A stretch of DNA of 60,408 nucleotides, from positions 1-60,408 of the forward strand of contig JACPBX010000009.1 of the NCBI GenBank assembly GCA_016180085.1, read 5' to 3'. Within the stretch, counting starts at the first letter, position 1. Every line of letters begins with the position of its first letter. This DNA comes from Candidatus Woesearchaeota archaeon (GTDB taxonomy: Archaea > Nanobdellota > Nanobdellia > Woesearchaeales > UBA10216). Shown here one piece after another: positions 1 to 7,845 of the stretch. The notes under the pieces are model-generated. The model saw only the letters and a program-made list of their open reading frames with translations, did not search any database and was not told the DNA's origin. The position numbers and the translations under genes were made by a program.

Positions 1-1
1 G

Positions 2-649
2 CGCTATTCGGCAAAAATTTCCAGGCGCAGGCATAATTACAAGGGAGCTTACGGCCACGGAATTTCAAGAGTGCCAAGGAAAACCATGAGCAGGAGCGGG
101 ACAAGGTTTAACTGGCGTGGAACGCTTGCTCCCGGAACTGTCGGCGGAAGGCAGGCTCATCCGCCAAAGGCAGAAAAGAATTTTGACAAGAAGATTAACA
201 AAAAAGAAAACAGGAAAGCCATAAGGTCTGCACTGGCTGCAACCATAATGCCTTCTGTCGTCAGCCGGAGAGGACACACCATCCCGAAGAATTACCCGTT
301 TGTTGCTGCTTCAGGTTTGGAGCAGCTTGGCAAAACAAAGGCTGTTGTTGATGCGCTTGGCAGGTTTGGCTTTGGGGCAGAGCTTACGAGGGTTTCAGGA
401 AGGACAGTAAGGGCGGGCAGGGGCAAGGCAAGAGGCAGGAAGTACAGCACAAAGGTTGGGCCTCTGCTTGTTGTAGCATCAGAGAACTGCGGGCTTATCA
501 GGGCTGCGAGGAATATCATGGGGGTTGACGTGGCTGTTGTAAACAGGCTGAATGCAGAGCTGCTTGCTCCAGGCACATCTCCAGGCAGGGCAACCTTGTT
601 TACTGCGGCAGCGATTGAAAGGCTGGCAAAGGAGAAATTGTTTAGTTAA
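2..649 (+). CDS. rpl4: Ribosomal protein uL4 (L4), 5' truncated
   Basis: Large-subunit protein uL4, whose extended loop lines the exit tunnel in other ribosomes. The reading frame is open from base 2, so the true start lies before the window. The first visible GTG (71) is internal, because the residues before it already read as uL4 (an Arg/Lys-rich stretch ending YGHGISRVPR). The family core TVGGRQAHPPK follows. It is the first visible gene of a + strand ribosomal operon and is followed 31 nt later by uL23. The product is certain; the missing N-terminus is probably about 60-70 residues. Confidence 0.96.
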   Translation, partial: RYSAKISRRRHNYKGAYGHGISRVPRKTMSRSGTRFNWRGTLAPGTVGGRQAHPPKAEKNFDKKINKKENRKAIRSALAATIMPSVVSRRGHTIPKNYPFVAASGLEQLGKTKAVVDALGRFGFGAELTRVSGRTVRAGRGKARGRKYSTKVGPLLVVASENCGLIRAARNIMGVDVAVVNRLNAELLAPGTSPGRATLFTAAAIERLAKEKLFS

Positions 650-680
650 TAGTGAGTGGACGAAAATCAAGTGAACTGAA

Positions 681-938
681 ATGGATGCTCAAAGCGTAAT
701 CAAGTACCCGGTAAGCACAGAGAAGAGCCTCAGGACAATGGAGTCAGAAAACAAGCTGCTCTTTGTTGTTGACAAAAAGGCAACAAAGGCTGACGTGAAG
801 CGGGCTGTTCAGGAGCTGTTCAAGGTCAAGGTTGTTGGCGTTAATACGTTCATAACAGCCGGGAAGAAGAAGGCGAATGTCAAGCTTAGTGCCGAGAGCC
901 CAGCGATAGACGTGGCAACGCAGCTAGGAATGATGTGA
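681..938 (+). CDS. rpl23: Ribosomal protein uL23 (L23)
   Basis: Large-subunit protein at the tunnel exit, part of the docking platform for SRP and chaperones. The 85-residue product is typical for archaea. It starts with the family signature YPVSTEKS and ends with an archaeal-type tail containing VKLS and ATQLGMM. It lies between uL4 and uL2 in the standard archaeal S10-type order, with a 7-nt gap before uL2, so it is almost certainly co-transcribed. Nothing unusual is seen. Confidence 0.96.
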   Translation: MDAQSVIKYPVSTEKSLRTMESENKLLFVVDKKATKADVKRAVQELFKVKVVGVNTFITAGKKKANVKLSAESPAIDVATQLGMM

Positions 939-945
939 CCATAAA

Positions 946-1674
946 ATGGGAAAATCGTTAATCCAGCAGCGAAGGGGAAAGGGAACAATCAGGTTCAGGG
1001 CCCCAAGCTTTCGCTACATTGGCGAGGTTAAGCACCGGGTCTTTACAGCTGTTGAGAAGGACGCCAAGGTAGCCGGGACTATCGTTTCGATTGAGCACAG
1101 CTCTGGCCACTATGCCCCGATAGCAAGGGTCAGGTATGATGATAGCCAGGAAGCGCTTGTTATAGCCCCTGAAGGGGTGAAGGTTGGCGACGTGCTTGAG
1201 GCAGGATTTGCGGCAGGCATTGCCAGCGGGAACACCCTGCCTTTGCTGCAGGTGCCTGAAGGAACCCTGGTTTATAACATTGAAAGCGCTCCTGGTGATG
1301 GCGGGAAGTTTGTCAGAAGCACCGGGCTTTCTGCAAGGGTGATTACAAAGTCAGACAATGAAGTGGTTGTGCTGCTGCCTTCAAAGAGGACAAAGGCATT
1401 CAACCCGTGGTGCAGGGCGACCATTGGCATTGTTGCCGGAGCGGGAAGGACAGAAAAGCCATTGCTGAAGGCTGGCAATAACATGTTCAAGAAAATGGCC
1501 CGCAACAAGTTCTGGCCGCAGGTAAAAGGCCAGGCTATGAACGCTGTTGCCCATCCTCACGGTGGTTCAAGAAGCTCGAAGAAGAACAAGCCAACTATTG
1601 CCAAGCGGTTTGCTTCGGCAGGCGCTAAGGTGGGCCACCTGAGGCCTAGGAGAACGGGAAGGACAAAGCTGTAA
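946..1674 (+). CDS. rpl2: Ribosomal protein uL2 (L2)
   Basis: Large-subunit protein uL2, needed for subunit association and peptidyl-transferase centre assembly. The 242 residues match the archaeal length. The N-terminus (MGKSLIQQRRGKG) is typical and the C-terminal signature NAVAHPHGGSRS carries the conserved peptidyl-transferase-proximal histidine, followed by a basic tail. The ATG at 946 is the first in frame after uL23. Operon context is canonical. Confidence 0.97.
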   Translation: MGKSLIQQRRGKGTIRFRAPSFRYIGEVKHRVFTAVEKDAKVAGTIVSIEHSSGHYAPIARVRYDDSQEALVIAPEGVKVGDVLEAGFAAGIASGNTLPLLQVPEGTLVYNIESAPGDGGKFVRSTGLSARVITKSDNEVVVLLPSKRTKAFNPWCRATIGIVAGAGRTEKPLLKAGNNMFKKMARNKFWPQVKGQAMNAVAHPHGGSRSSKKNKPTIAKRFASAGAKVGHLRPRRTGRTKL

Positions 1675-1683
1675 AGGTGCAAA

Positions 1684-2064
1684 ATGGCCAGGAAGGAATT
1701 CACTTACCGCGGAAAGGGAATTGATGAGCTTAAGGGCATGAGCCTTAAGGAGTTTGCAGCTCTCCTCCCATCAAGGCAGCGAAGGACGCTGCTCAGGGGG
1801 CTTAGCGAGCAGAACAAGAAGCTCCTCGAAGACATAAAAGTAAAGTCAAATGTCAAGACGCACTGCAGGGATATGATAATCATTCCCGAGATTGTTGGCA
1901 AGTCTGTAAAGATTTACACCGGAAAGGAGTGGGTTCAGGTTTTGATAGCGGCGGAGATGCTTGGGCACTACCTTGGCGAGTTCGTGCAGACGAGGAAGAA
2001 GGTTGTTCACAGCGCGCCAGGCATAGGGGCAACAAGGGCAAGCGCTGCGCTTTCAGTGAAGTAA
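1684..2064 (+). CDS. rps19: Ribosomal protein uS19 (S19)
   Basis: Small-subunit head protein near the A site and the intersubunit bridge. The 126 residues begin with a KEFTYRGKG motif and contain the family core THCRDMIIIPEIVGK followed by GHYLGEF, typical of archaeal/eukaryotic S19. It starts 9 nt after the uL2 stop and precedes uL22, as in other archaea. Confidence 0.96.
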   Translation: MARKEFTYRGKGIDELKGMSLKEFAALLPSRQRRTLLRGLSEQNKKLLEDIKVKSNVKTHCRDMIIIPEIVGKSVKIYTGKEWVQVLIAAEMLGHYLGEFVQTRKKVVHSAPGIGATRASAALSVK

Positions 2065-2076
2065 GTTGGCTTGAAA

Positions 2077-2649
2077 ATGAAATACGCTACGGCTTATGAC
2101 GAAAAGAAAATGGCAAGGGCATTAGGCGTTGCCCTTCCAATCTCGATGAAGAAGACTGTTGAGCTGTGCAGCTTTATCAGGGGCAAGGAGCTGCCAAAAG
2201 CCGTAAGCCTCCTTGAGGGTGCGCTGGCCGAAAGGATTGCGATACCGTTCAGAAGGTATGCGAAGGGTGGCACAGGCCACAAGCCCGGCATGGGCCCAGG
2301 AAGGTATCCGAAGAAGGCCTGCCTGGAGGTTATAAAGCTGCTGAGGCAGGCGCAGGCCAATGCCAAAAACAAGGGGCTTGATACAACAAACCTTGTGGTC
2401 AGCAGCATACTGGCAAAGAAAGCTGCACAGGCCTGGCATTTCGGGAGGCAGCGCGGGAGAAGGATGAAGCGGTGCCATGTTGAGGTTACTGTAATAGAGT
2501 CTGAAAAGAAAGCTGCACAGGCTACACAGGCCCCGAAGAAAGCAGAGCCGAATAAGGGGAGAGTTGGCAAGGCGAAAAGGCCTGCTGCGGTTGCCATCGC
2601 TGATGAAACGAAGGCAAAAAGCACTGAGATAGAAAGTGAAACAAAATGA
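2077..2649 (+). CDS. rpl22: Ribosomal protein uL22 (L22) with long C-terminal tail
   Basis: Tunnel-lining large-subunit protein. The conserved core spans about residues 1-145 and includes the beta-hairpin region and a WHFGRQRGRRMKRCHVEV segment. A low-complexity Ala/Lys/Glu-rich extension of about 45 residues follows, longer than in most archaeal L22. I chose the ATG at 2077; a TTG two codons upstream (2071) is possible. The last codons overlap the uS3 ATG (2646) by 4 nt, implying translational coupling. Confidence 0.94.
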   Translation: MKYATAYDEKKMARALGVALPISMKKTVELCSFIRGKELPKAVSLLEGALAERIAIPFRRYAKGGTGHKPGMGPGRYPKKACLEVIKLLRQAQANAKNKGLDTTNLVVSSILAKKAAQAWHFGRQRGRRMKRCHVEVTVIESEKKAAQATQAPKKAEPNKGRVGKAKRPAAVAIADETKAKSTEIESETK

Positions 2650-3611
2650 TCGAGCGCGAATTTGTGGAGCAGAAAAAGAAAGAGTTCCAGGTGCAGGAGT
2701 TCGTATCTGAAACCCTCAAGAACGCCGGCCACAGCCATACGAGGCTCCAGAGGACTCCTCTGGGCGAGAAGGTCGTAATTTACACCTCGAGACCGGGTCT
2801 CATTGTTGGCAGGAAAGGGCAGACCATATCAAAGCTTACTGATGTGCTGAGAAAGAGGTTTGGCCTTGAAAACCCACAGGTTGAGATTTCCGAAGTAGCA
2901 AACCCGTTGCTTGACGCAAGGATTGTTGCTGAGCGGATTGCTTCAGAGCTCGAGAGGTTTGGCTCCAACAGGTTTAAGGGAATAATGCACAAGGCCTTGG
3001 AAGACGTCCTGGCTGCCGGAGCTATTGGGGTTGAGATAAGGCTTTCCGGAAAGCTGCCCGGCGCAAGGGCAAAAAGATGGAGGGTTGCAGGCGGCTATTT
3101 GAGGAAATGCGGCGATGCCGCTGTTACTTTTGTTAACAAGTCAATATTTAGCGCACAGCTCAAGCCTGGCGTCATAGGAATACAAGTGAAGATAATGCCT
3201 TCAGGCATTGTCATGCCCGATGAGATAAGGCTTATCGAAGATGCCAAGCCGGAGCAGCCTGCCGCGAGCACAGAACCGGGAAACGCTGTTGCCGGCGAGG
3301 CTGTGGCTGTGGCAGCAGCGGGAGTTGAAACTGCAATCAAGGGTGTTGAGGGCGAGAAACCAGAGGCTGCTGTTTCGGTTGGAGGCGCAAAGGAAGCTGA
3401 AGCTGGCAAGGCCAATGAAGTGAAAGCGAAATCCCCGAGAAAAAAGAAAGCCAGTATTGCGGCTTCGAAATCAAAATCAAAGAAACGCATTGATGTGGAA
3501 AGCGGCAATGATAAAGGCGGGAAGGATGAGGCTGTTGTGAGCAAGGAAGAGGGCAAGGAAAACTCTGGTGAAAAGGTAGAGGTTGAAGGGAAGAATGAAG
3601 TCAGTGAATGA
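2646..3611 (+). CDS. rps3: Ribosomal protein uS3 (S3) with ~110-residue charged tail
   Basis: Small-subunit protein at the mRNA entry channel. Residues 1-about 205 contain the KH domain, with the GRKG loop at residues 55-58, and the S3 C-terminal domain. Beyond that the protein is low-complexity Ala/Glu/Lys-rich with short basic blocks, giving 321 residues against roughly 200-230 in many archaea. The tail is presumably disordered (inference). The gene overlaps uL22 by 4 nt and uL29 by 17 nt. Confidence 0.95.
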   Translation: MIEREFVEQKKKEFQVQEFVSETLKNAGHSHTRLQRTPLGEKVVIYTSRPGLIVGRKGQTISKLTDVLRKRFGLENPQVEISEVANPLLDARIVAERIASELERFGSNRFKGIMHKALEDVLAAGAIGVEIRLSGKLPGARAKRWRVAGGYLRKCGDAAVTFVNKSIFSAQLKPGVIGIQVKIMPSGIVMPDEIRLIEDAKPEQPAASTEPGNAVAGEAVAVAAAGVETAIKGVEGEKPEAAVSVGGAKEAEAGKANEVKAKSPRKKKASIAASKSKSKKRIDVESGNDKGGKDEAVVSKEEGKENSGEKVEVEGKNEVSE

Positions 3612-3801
3612 TCTCAGGGCCCTGAGCGACGAGGCGCTGAGGGCAAAGGCGGCTGAGCTCAGGAAAGAGCTCATGAAGTTCAACGCCCAGGTGGCCATAG
3701 GCACTGTGCCAAAAAGCCCGGGCGCCATCAGGAATATCAAGCGCTCGATTGCCAGAATACTCACGATATTAAACGAGAGAAAGGTGAAAGCAAAGGTATG
3801 A
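3595..3801 (+). CDS. rpl29: Ribosomal protein uL29 (L29)
   Basis: Short helical-hairpin protein next to the tunnel exit. About 68 residues, with the family helix LRKELMKFNAQVA and IRNIKRSIARILT. The ATG at 3595 lies inside the end of uS3 and gives the typical MKSVNDLR start. A TTG at 3583 would add four residues. The last codons overlap the SUI1 start by 4 nt. Confidence 0.94.
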   Translation: MKSVNDLRALSDEALRAKAAELRKELMKFNAQVAIGTVPKSPGAIRNIKRSIARILTILNERKVKAKV

Positions 3802-4106
3802 GCGAAACATGCCCTAAGTGCGGATTGCCCAGGCCAATATGCGTTTGCGAGACCATAGCGAAGGAAAGCCAGCGCATACGGGTTTACCTTGTCAAGAAAA
3901 AATTTGACAAGTTCAGCACGATAGTTGAGGGCTTGGAGGAAAAATCGATAGACCTTAAGGATGTCGCCAGAAAGCTCAAGTCAGACCTCGCATGCGGAGG
4001 AACTGTCAAGAAAGGGAGGATTGAGCTTCAGGGCGACCACAGGCAAAAGGCAAGGGATTCGCTGGTAAGGATGGGGTTTGCCCCCGGCACGATAGAAATT
4101 CGATAG
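3798..4106 (+). CDS. sui1: Translation initiation factor aIF1 (SUI1) with N-terminal Cys motif
   Basis: SUI1/eIF1-family factor that promotes start-codon fidelity on the small subunit. The SUI1 core (about residues 25-102) includes the GGTVKKGRIELQGDH segment. The N-terminus carries CPKCGLPRPICVC, a potential zinc-binding knuckle common in archaeal SUI1. The ATG at 3798 overlaps the uL29 stop. In many archaea rnp1 (RNase P protein Rpp29) follows SUI1, but here uS17 follows directly. Confidence 0.95.
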   Translation: MSETCPKCGLPRPICVCETIAKESQRIRVYLVKKKFDKFSTIVEGLEEKSIDLKDVARKLKSDLACGGTVKKGRIELQGDHRQKARDSLVRMGFAPGTIEIR

Positions 4107-4116
4107 GTGAACTGGT

Positions 4117-4482
4117 TTGGCAAGAAAAACAAAGGGAGAAAACATTGAAGCTGTTGAGGCGGTTAAGGCCGCGGATGACCCTGGCGCTCAGAAGCAGGAT
4201 GTTTCCTGCACAGATGGCAATTGCCCAATTCACGGGGCATTGAGGCTGCACGGGAGGCATTTCACCGGAGTTATTGCGTCTGCAAGGATGAGGAGGACTG
4301 CCAGCATTGTGATAGAAAAGACCAGGTTCATGAGGAAATACGAGCGTTACGAAAGGAGGCTTTCCAGCATAAAGGTCCACAATCCTGAATGCATCTCTGC
4401 AAAGGAAGGGGACAAAGTTGAGGTTTTTGAGTGCAGGCCGCTGAGCAAGACAAAGCATTTCGTAATAACGAAGAAACTGTAG
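4117..4482 (+). CDS. rps17: Ribosomal protein uS17 (S17)
   Basis: OB-fold small-subunit protein that binds 16S rRNA early in assembly. An N-terminal extension of about 30 residues precedes the archaeal core, with CPIHGALRLHGR, the family VIEKTRFMRKYERYERR segment and a C-terminal KHFVI motif. TTG (4117) is preferred because a GGTGA Shine-Dalgarno lies 6 nt upstream. It follows SUI1 by 10 nt with no rnp1 between. Confidence 0.94.
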   Translation: MARKTKGENIEAVEAVKAADDPGAQKQDVSCTDGNCPIHGALRLHGRHFTGVIASARMRRTASIVIEKTRFMRKYERYERRLSSIKVHNPECISAKEGDKVEVFECRPLSKTKHFVITKKL

Positions 4483-4503
4483 GGAAAGTGTGGTGAATTT
4501 GAC

Positions 4504-4905
4504 ATGCAACCTATGAAGTCAAGGATAACCCGGGCGTTGAACCATGGCAGCTATGTTGAAACGTGCGATAACTCGGGGGCAAAGCTGCTCAGGATAATGA
4601 CGGTAATGGGCTCAAAAACGGTTGCTGAGAGAAAGCCCTCCTGCGGCGTAGGCAGCCTGGTGATGGCCTCAGTGCGAAAAGGCACTCCAGAGATGAGGAA
4701 GCAGGTTGTCCTTGCTGTTATTGTGAGGCAGCGCAAGGAGTTCAGAAGGCCGGCTGGCGAGCGTATAAGGTTTGAGGACAACGCGGCTGTGGTGCTTAAG
4801 GATGACAAAGGCAGCCCAAAAGGCACGTTGGTAAAGGGCGCGATACCAAGAGAGGTCGCCGAGCGGTGGCCAATGGTTGCAAAGCTTGCAACAATCATTG
4901 TTTGA
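4504..4905 (+). CDS. rpl14: Ribosomal protein uL14 (L14)
   Basis: Large-subunit interface protein that contributes to intersubunit bridges. The 133 residues include ETCDNSGAKLLRIM and the basic VIVRQRKEFRR segment, ending in the family-typical ATIIV. A GTGGTGA ribosome binding site lies about 9 nt before ATG 4504. It is followed by uL24 in canonical order. Confidence 0.96.
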   Translation: MQPMKSRITRALNHGSYVETCDNSGAKLLRIMTVMGSKTVAERKPSCGVGSLVMASVRKGTPEMRKQVVLAVIVRQRKEFRRPAGERIRFEDNAAVVLKDDKGSPKGTLVKGAIPREVAERWPMVAKLATIIV

Positions 4906-4920
4906 AACTCAGGGTAAAAA

Positions 4921-5328
4921 ATGAAGCTTTTTTCGGCATCGTGGAAATCGAGCAGGAAGGCGTCAAAGCAGAGAAAATTCAGAATCAACTCTCCTCTGCA
5001 CATTAAGAGGTCTTTGCTCGCCGCGCCTCTGGCAGAAGACCTTGCAAGAAAATACGGCACAGGGGCAGTTTCGTTGAGAGAGGGTGATAGCATAAAGGTT
5101 GCCAGGGGTGAATTCAGGGGCCTGGTTGGAAAGGTTAGCGCTGTAAGCCTGAAGAAAGGCAATGTTTCGGTAGATGGGGCTGAACGTATCAGGAAGGATG
5201 GCACAAAATCATTTTTCCCTCTCAAGCCATCAAATCTTTTGGTCACAGAATTGAACATCGAGGACAAGCGAAGGATAGCAAGCCTGACGAGAAAGCAGGA
5301 ACAAGGCCAAGAACGGAGAAGGGGATGA
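4921..5328 (+). CDS. rpl24: Ribosomal protein uL24 (L24)
   Basis: Large-subunit assembly initiator with a KOW motif. The KOW segment (GDSIKVARGEFRGLVGKV) lies at about residues 56-75. The N-terminal half matches the archaeal/eukaryotic form (SSRKASKQRKF, then SAPL-like). The 135 residues are normal. The stop is 4 nt before the eS4 start. Confidence 0.95.
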   Translation: MKLFSASWKSSRKASKQRKFRINSPLHIKRSLLAAPLAEDLARKYGTGAVSLREGDSIKVARGEFRGLVGKVSAVSLKKGNVSVDGAERIRKDGTKSFFPLKPSNLLVTELNIEDKRRIASLTRKQEQGQERRRG

Positions 5329-5332
5329 TTGA

Positions 5333-6022
5333 ATGGCAAAGAACCACTTGAAAAGAGTCTCTGCACCTGCATCCTGGCCGGTAGGCAGGAAGGAAGGCAA
5401 GCTGATAGCAAGGCCGAAAGGGTCATTCAGCCTGGAAATGGGCATGCCGCTCGTAACCGCATTAAAAGACGTCCTTGGCCTTGTGAAGACGAGGAAGGAG
5501 GGGAAGCTCGTGCTTAACACAAAGAGCATACTCGTAAACGGGAAAAGGCGGAAGGACGAGAAGTTTATGATTGGCCTTATGGACGTAATCAGCATAAGCG
5601 ACCTTGGCAAGTCTTACAGGATGCTGCTCGACAAAAACGGTATTTTGAGGCTTGTGCCGGTAAGCGGTGCAGAATCGTCTGTCAAGCTGTGCAGGGTAAT
5701 AGGCAAGAGGGCTGTCAAAAAAGGCAGGCTGCAGCTCTCGCTTCACGATGGAAGAAGCTGCATTGGAGCAGCCGCTCATTCGGTTGGCGATACGCTTGTG
5801 CTCGGGCTCCAGAAAAACGATGTGGTGCAGCACATCAAGCTTGAGGAGGGCTGCAACGCCTACATTATAGGCGGGAGTAACGTTGGGCGCACAGGAGTGG
5901 TTGAGCACATATCAGGGAACCTTGTTACGGTCAGGATTGGCGACGAGGTTGCTGATGTTGCCAAGAGGTTCGTATTTGTAATCGGAAAAGGCAAGCCGAT
6001 GATAACAAATACGGCGGCCTGA
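5333..6022 (+). CDS. rps4e: Ribosomal protein eS4
   Basis: Archaeal/eukaryotic small-subunit protein without a bacterial counterpart in this operon position. The 229 residues begin with the typical MAKNHLKRVSAP and contain an S4-like RNA-binding domain (about 40-105), a central eS4 domain and a C-terminal KOW-like region (GGSNVGRTGVVEHI). Position between uL24 and uL5 is canonical. Confidence 0.96.
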   Translation: MAKNHLKRVSAPASWPVGRKEGKLIARPKGSFSLEMGMPLVTALKDVLGLVKTRKEGKLVLNTKSILVNGKRRKDEKFMIGLMDVISISDLGKSYRMLLDKNGILRLVPVSGAESSVKLCRVIGKRAVKKGRLQLSLHDGRSCIGAAAHSVGDTLVLGLQKNDVVQHIKLEEGCNAYIIGGSNVGRTGVVEHISGNLVTVRIGDEVADVAKRFVFVIGKGKPMITNTAA

Positions 6023-6032
6023 CTAAATCAAT

Positions 6033-6602
6033 ATGCTGTTGACGAAAATGATGAGGGAACAGGCCATGGTGGCAAAGCAGGAAAACAAGGAGAACGCTAT
6101 GCGGCAGCTTAGGGTTACAAAGGTAACGCTTAATGTTGGCGCAGGCAAAAGCACTGAGAAGCTGGAGAAAGGGCTGAAGCTGCTTAAGGCTGTTACAGGC
6201 ATCTCTCCTGTAAAGACTTTCACGAACAAGCGCATCCCCTCATGGGGCCTTAGGCCCGGCCTTCCGATAGGGTGCAAGCTTACATTGAGGAGGGCTGCTG
6301 CCGTTGAGCTTTTGAAAAGGCTCCTCAAGGCAAAGGACAACAAGCTTGCCGAGAGCCAGTTTGACGTGGAAGGCAATCTTGCTTTCGGGATTCCTGAGTA
6401 CATAGACATTCCAGGGGTTAATTATGACCCGGCCATAGGCGTGATGGGCCTTGAGGCGTGCGTGACCCTGGAACGCCCGGGCTTTAGGGTAAAGCGAAGG
6501 AAGGTCATGAAGAGAAAAATTCCAAAAAGGCACAGGGTGACAAAGGAAGAGTCTATCAGTTTTGTGAAGGATAAGTTTGGCGTTGTGGTGGTGCCGGAAT
6601 GA
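6033..6602 (+). CDS. rpl5: Ribosomal protein uL5 (L5) with N-terminal extension
   Basis: Central-protuberance protein that binds 5S rRNA. The conserved core starts near residue 23 (MRQLRVTKVTLNVGAGKS), preceded by about 22 Met/Lys/Glu-rich residues not usual for the family. The true start could be one of several internal ATGs; 6033 is the first. The core contains the L5 signatures KTFTNKRIPSWGLRPG and RPGFRVKRRK. ATGA overlap with uS14. Confidence 0.93.
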   Translation: MLLTKMMREQAMVAKQENKENAMRQLRVTKVTLNVGAGKSTEKLEKGLKLLKAVTGISPVKTFTNKRIPSWGLRPGLPIGCKLTLRRAAAVELLKRLLKAKDNKLAESQFDVEGNLAFGIPEYIDIPGVNYDPAIGVMGLEACVTLERPGFRVKRRKVMKRKIPKRHRVTKEESISFVKDKFGVVVVPE

Positions 6603-6829
6603 CTGTAAGCAGCTACAAGAAGATGTTCGTGCAATTGAAGGCAAAACCCGTAATTTTGCAGAGATACCTCAGGTTCAACAAGCCCAAGGACAGGAAGTTC
6701 GGGAAGGGCATCAAGCAGTGCCTGCGCTGCGGAAACACGCGCGGCTTTATCGAGAAATACGGGCTTAACCTGTGCAGGAAGTGCTTCAGGGAAATCGCTA
6801 CAAATATCGGATTCAAGAAATACAGTTAG
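6599..6829 (+). CDS. rps14: Ribosomal protein uS14 (S14), zinc-binding type
   Basis: Small-subunit head protein. Two CxxC pairs (CLRC near residues 41-44 and CRKC near 59-62) form the zinc site, and the C-terminus reads IGFKKYS as in archaeal S14. At 76 residues it is slightly longer than many archaeal homologues because of the N-terminus. ATG 6599 overlaps the uL5 stop (ATGA). Confidence 0.95.
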   Translation: MTVSSYKKMFVQLKAKPVILQRYLRFNKPKDRKFGKGIKQCLRCGNTRGFIEKYGLNLCRKCFREIATNIGFKKYS

Positions 6830-6845
6830 GTGAAGTGGTGAAAAA

Positions 6846-7235
6846 ATGCTGAATGACCCGTTGGCCAATGTTTTATCCGTAATAAACAACTCTGAGCAGA
6901 GGGGAATGAAGCTGTGCATGTCCAAGCCTTCCTCTAAGTTAATCACAAGAGTTTTGGAGATAATGAACTCCAGGCTGTACATAGGCAGCTTCAGGGTCAT
7001 AGAAGATGGCAAGGGGAATGTTGTGGAAATCAGCCTTATTGGCGCAATTAACAAGTGCGGAGCAATCAAGCCAAGATTTTCGGTTAAGGAAGGAAGCTAT
7101 GAGAGGTTTGAAAGGCGATTCCTCCCTGCCAAGGATTTTGGGATACTGATAATGAGCACCTCGAACGGGATTATGACGCACACAGATGCAAAGGCAAGGG
7201 GCATTGGGGGCAAGCTGCTCGCTTACTGCTACTAA
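6846..7235 (+). CDS. rps8: Ribosomal protein uS8 (S8)
   Basis: Small-subunit protein that binds 16S rRNA helix 21. The 129 residues begin MLNDPLANVLSVINN and end with the S8 signature ILIMSTSNGIMTHTDAKARG and GGKLLAYCY. It is separated from uS14 by 16 nt and followed 13 nt later by uL6. Confidence 0.96.
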   Translation: MLNDPLANVLSVINNSEQRGMKLCMSKPSSKLITRVLEIMNSRLYIGSFRVIEDGKGNVVEISLIGAINKCGAIKPRFSVKEGSYERFERRFLPAKDFGILIMSTSNGIMTHTDAKARGIGGKLLAYCY

Positions 7236-7248
7236 AACGGTAAAGAAA

Positions 7249-7833
7249 ATGGCAAAGAACGTGACTCAGGATGGTGATGAAAAAGGCATGAAGGAGGAAA
7301 TAATCCTTCCCGAAGGAGTGGCGGCCTCACTTGCTGGTTCAGTCCTCACCCTGAAGGGCCCGAAAGGGGAAACATCCAGAAATATTGAAGGGCAGAATGT
7401 TTCGGTTAGTGTCGAGGGCAACAAGGTATCAGTTTTGTCTGCAAACAGCAGCAAGAAGGAGAAGAAGATAATAGGCAGCTTGAGAGCTCATATTGCCAAC
7501 ATGGTCAAGGGCGCTACAGAGGGGCATGTTTACAGGCTTAAGGTCTGCTTCACTCATTTCCCGATAACAGTGTCTGTGTCAGGAAGCCAGCTGCTGGTAA
7601 AAAATTTCCTGGGCGAAAAAATCCCGAGAAAGCTCACCCTGCAAGCTGGCGTGAGTGTGAAGGTTGAAGGAAGCGAGTTGATTGTTAACTCTGCAAATAA
7701 GGACGCTGCAGGCCAGACTGCGGCAGCTGTAGAGCAAATCACGAAAAGGGCCGGCTTTGACACAAGGGTCTTTGGCGACGGCATTTACATCACTGTTAAG
7801 GACGGGAAGGACATAGGGCAGGCAAAAAAGTAG
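7249..7833 (+). CDS. rpl6: Ribosomal protein uL6 (L6)
   Basis: Large-subunit protein near the GTPase-associated centre, two repeated L6 domains. The core starts at EIILPEGVAASLAGSVLTLKGPKG, and the second domain includes CFTHFPITVSV. I chose ATG 7249 just after uS8; ATG 7288 (MKEEIILPEG) would remove 13 charged residues and is a reasonable alternative. About 194 residues. Confidence 0.93.
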   Translation: MAKNVTQDGDEKGMKEEIILPEGVAASLAGSVLTLKGPKGETSRNIEGQNVSVSVEGNKVSVLSANSSKKEKKIIGSLRAHIANMVKGATEGHVYRLKVCFTHFPITVSVSGSQLLVKNFLGEKIPRKLTLQAGVSVKVEGSELIVNSANKDAAGQTAAAVEQITKRAGFDTRVFGDGIYITVKDGKDIGQAKK

Positions 7834-7845
7834 GCGGAAATCAAA

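Noticed and set aside
4551-5426. 291-aa ORF on the minus strand opposite uL14/uL24
   Set aside because: It is a shadow of genuine ribosomal genes with the typical high-Ser/Leu antisense composition.
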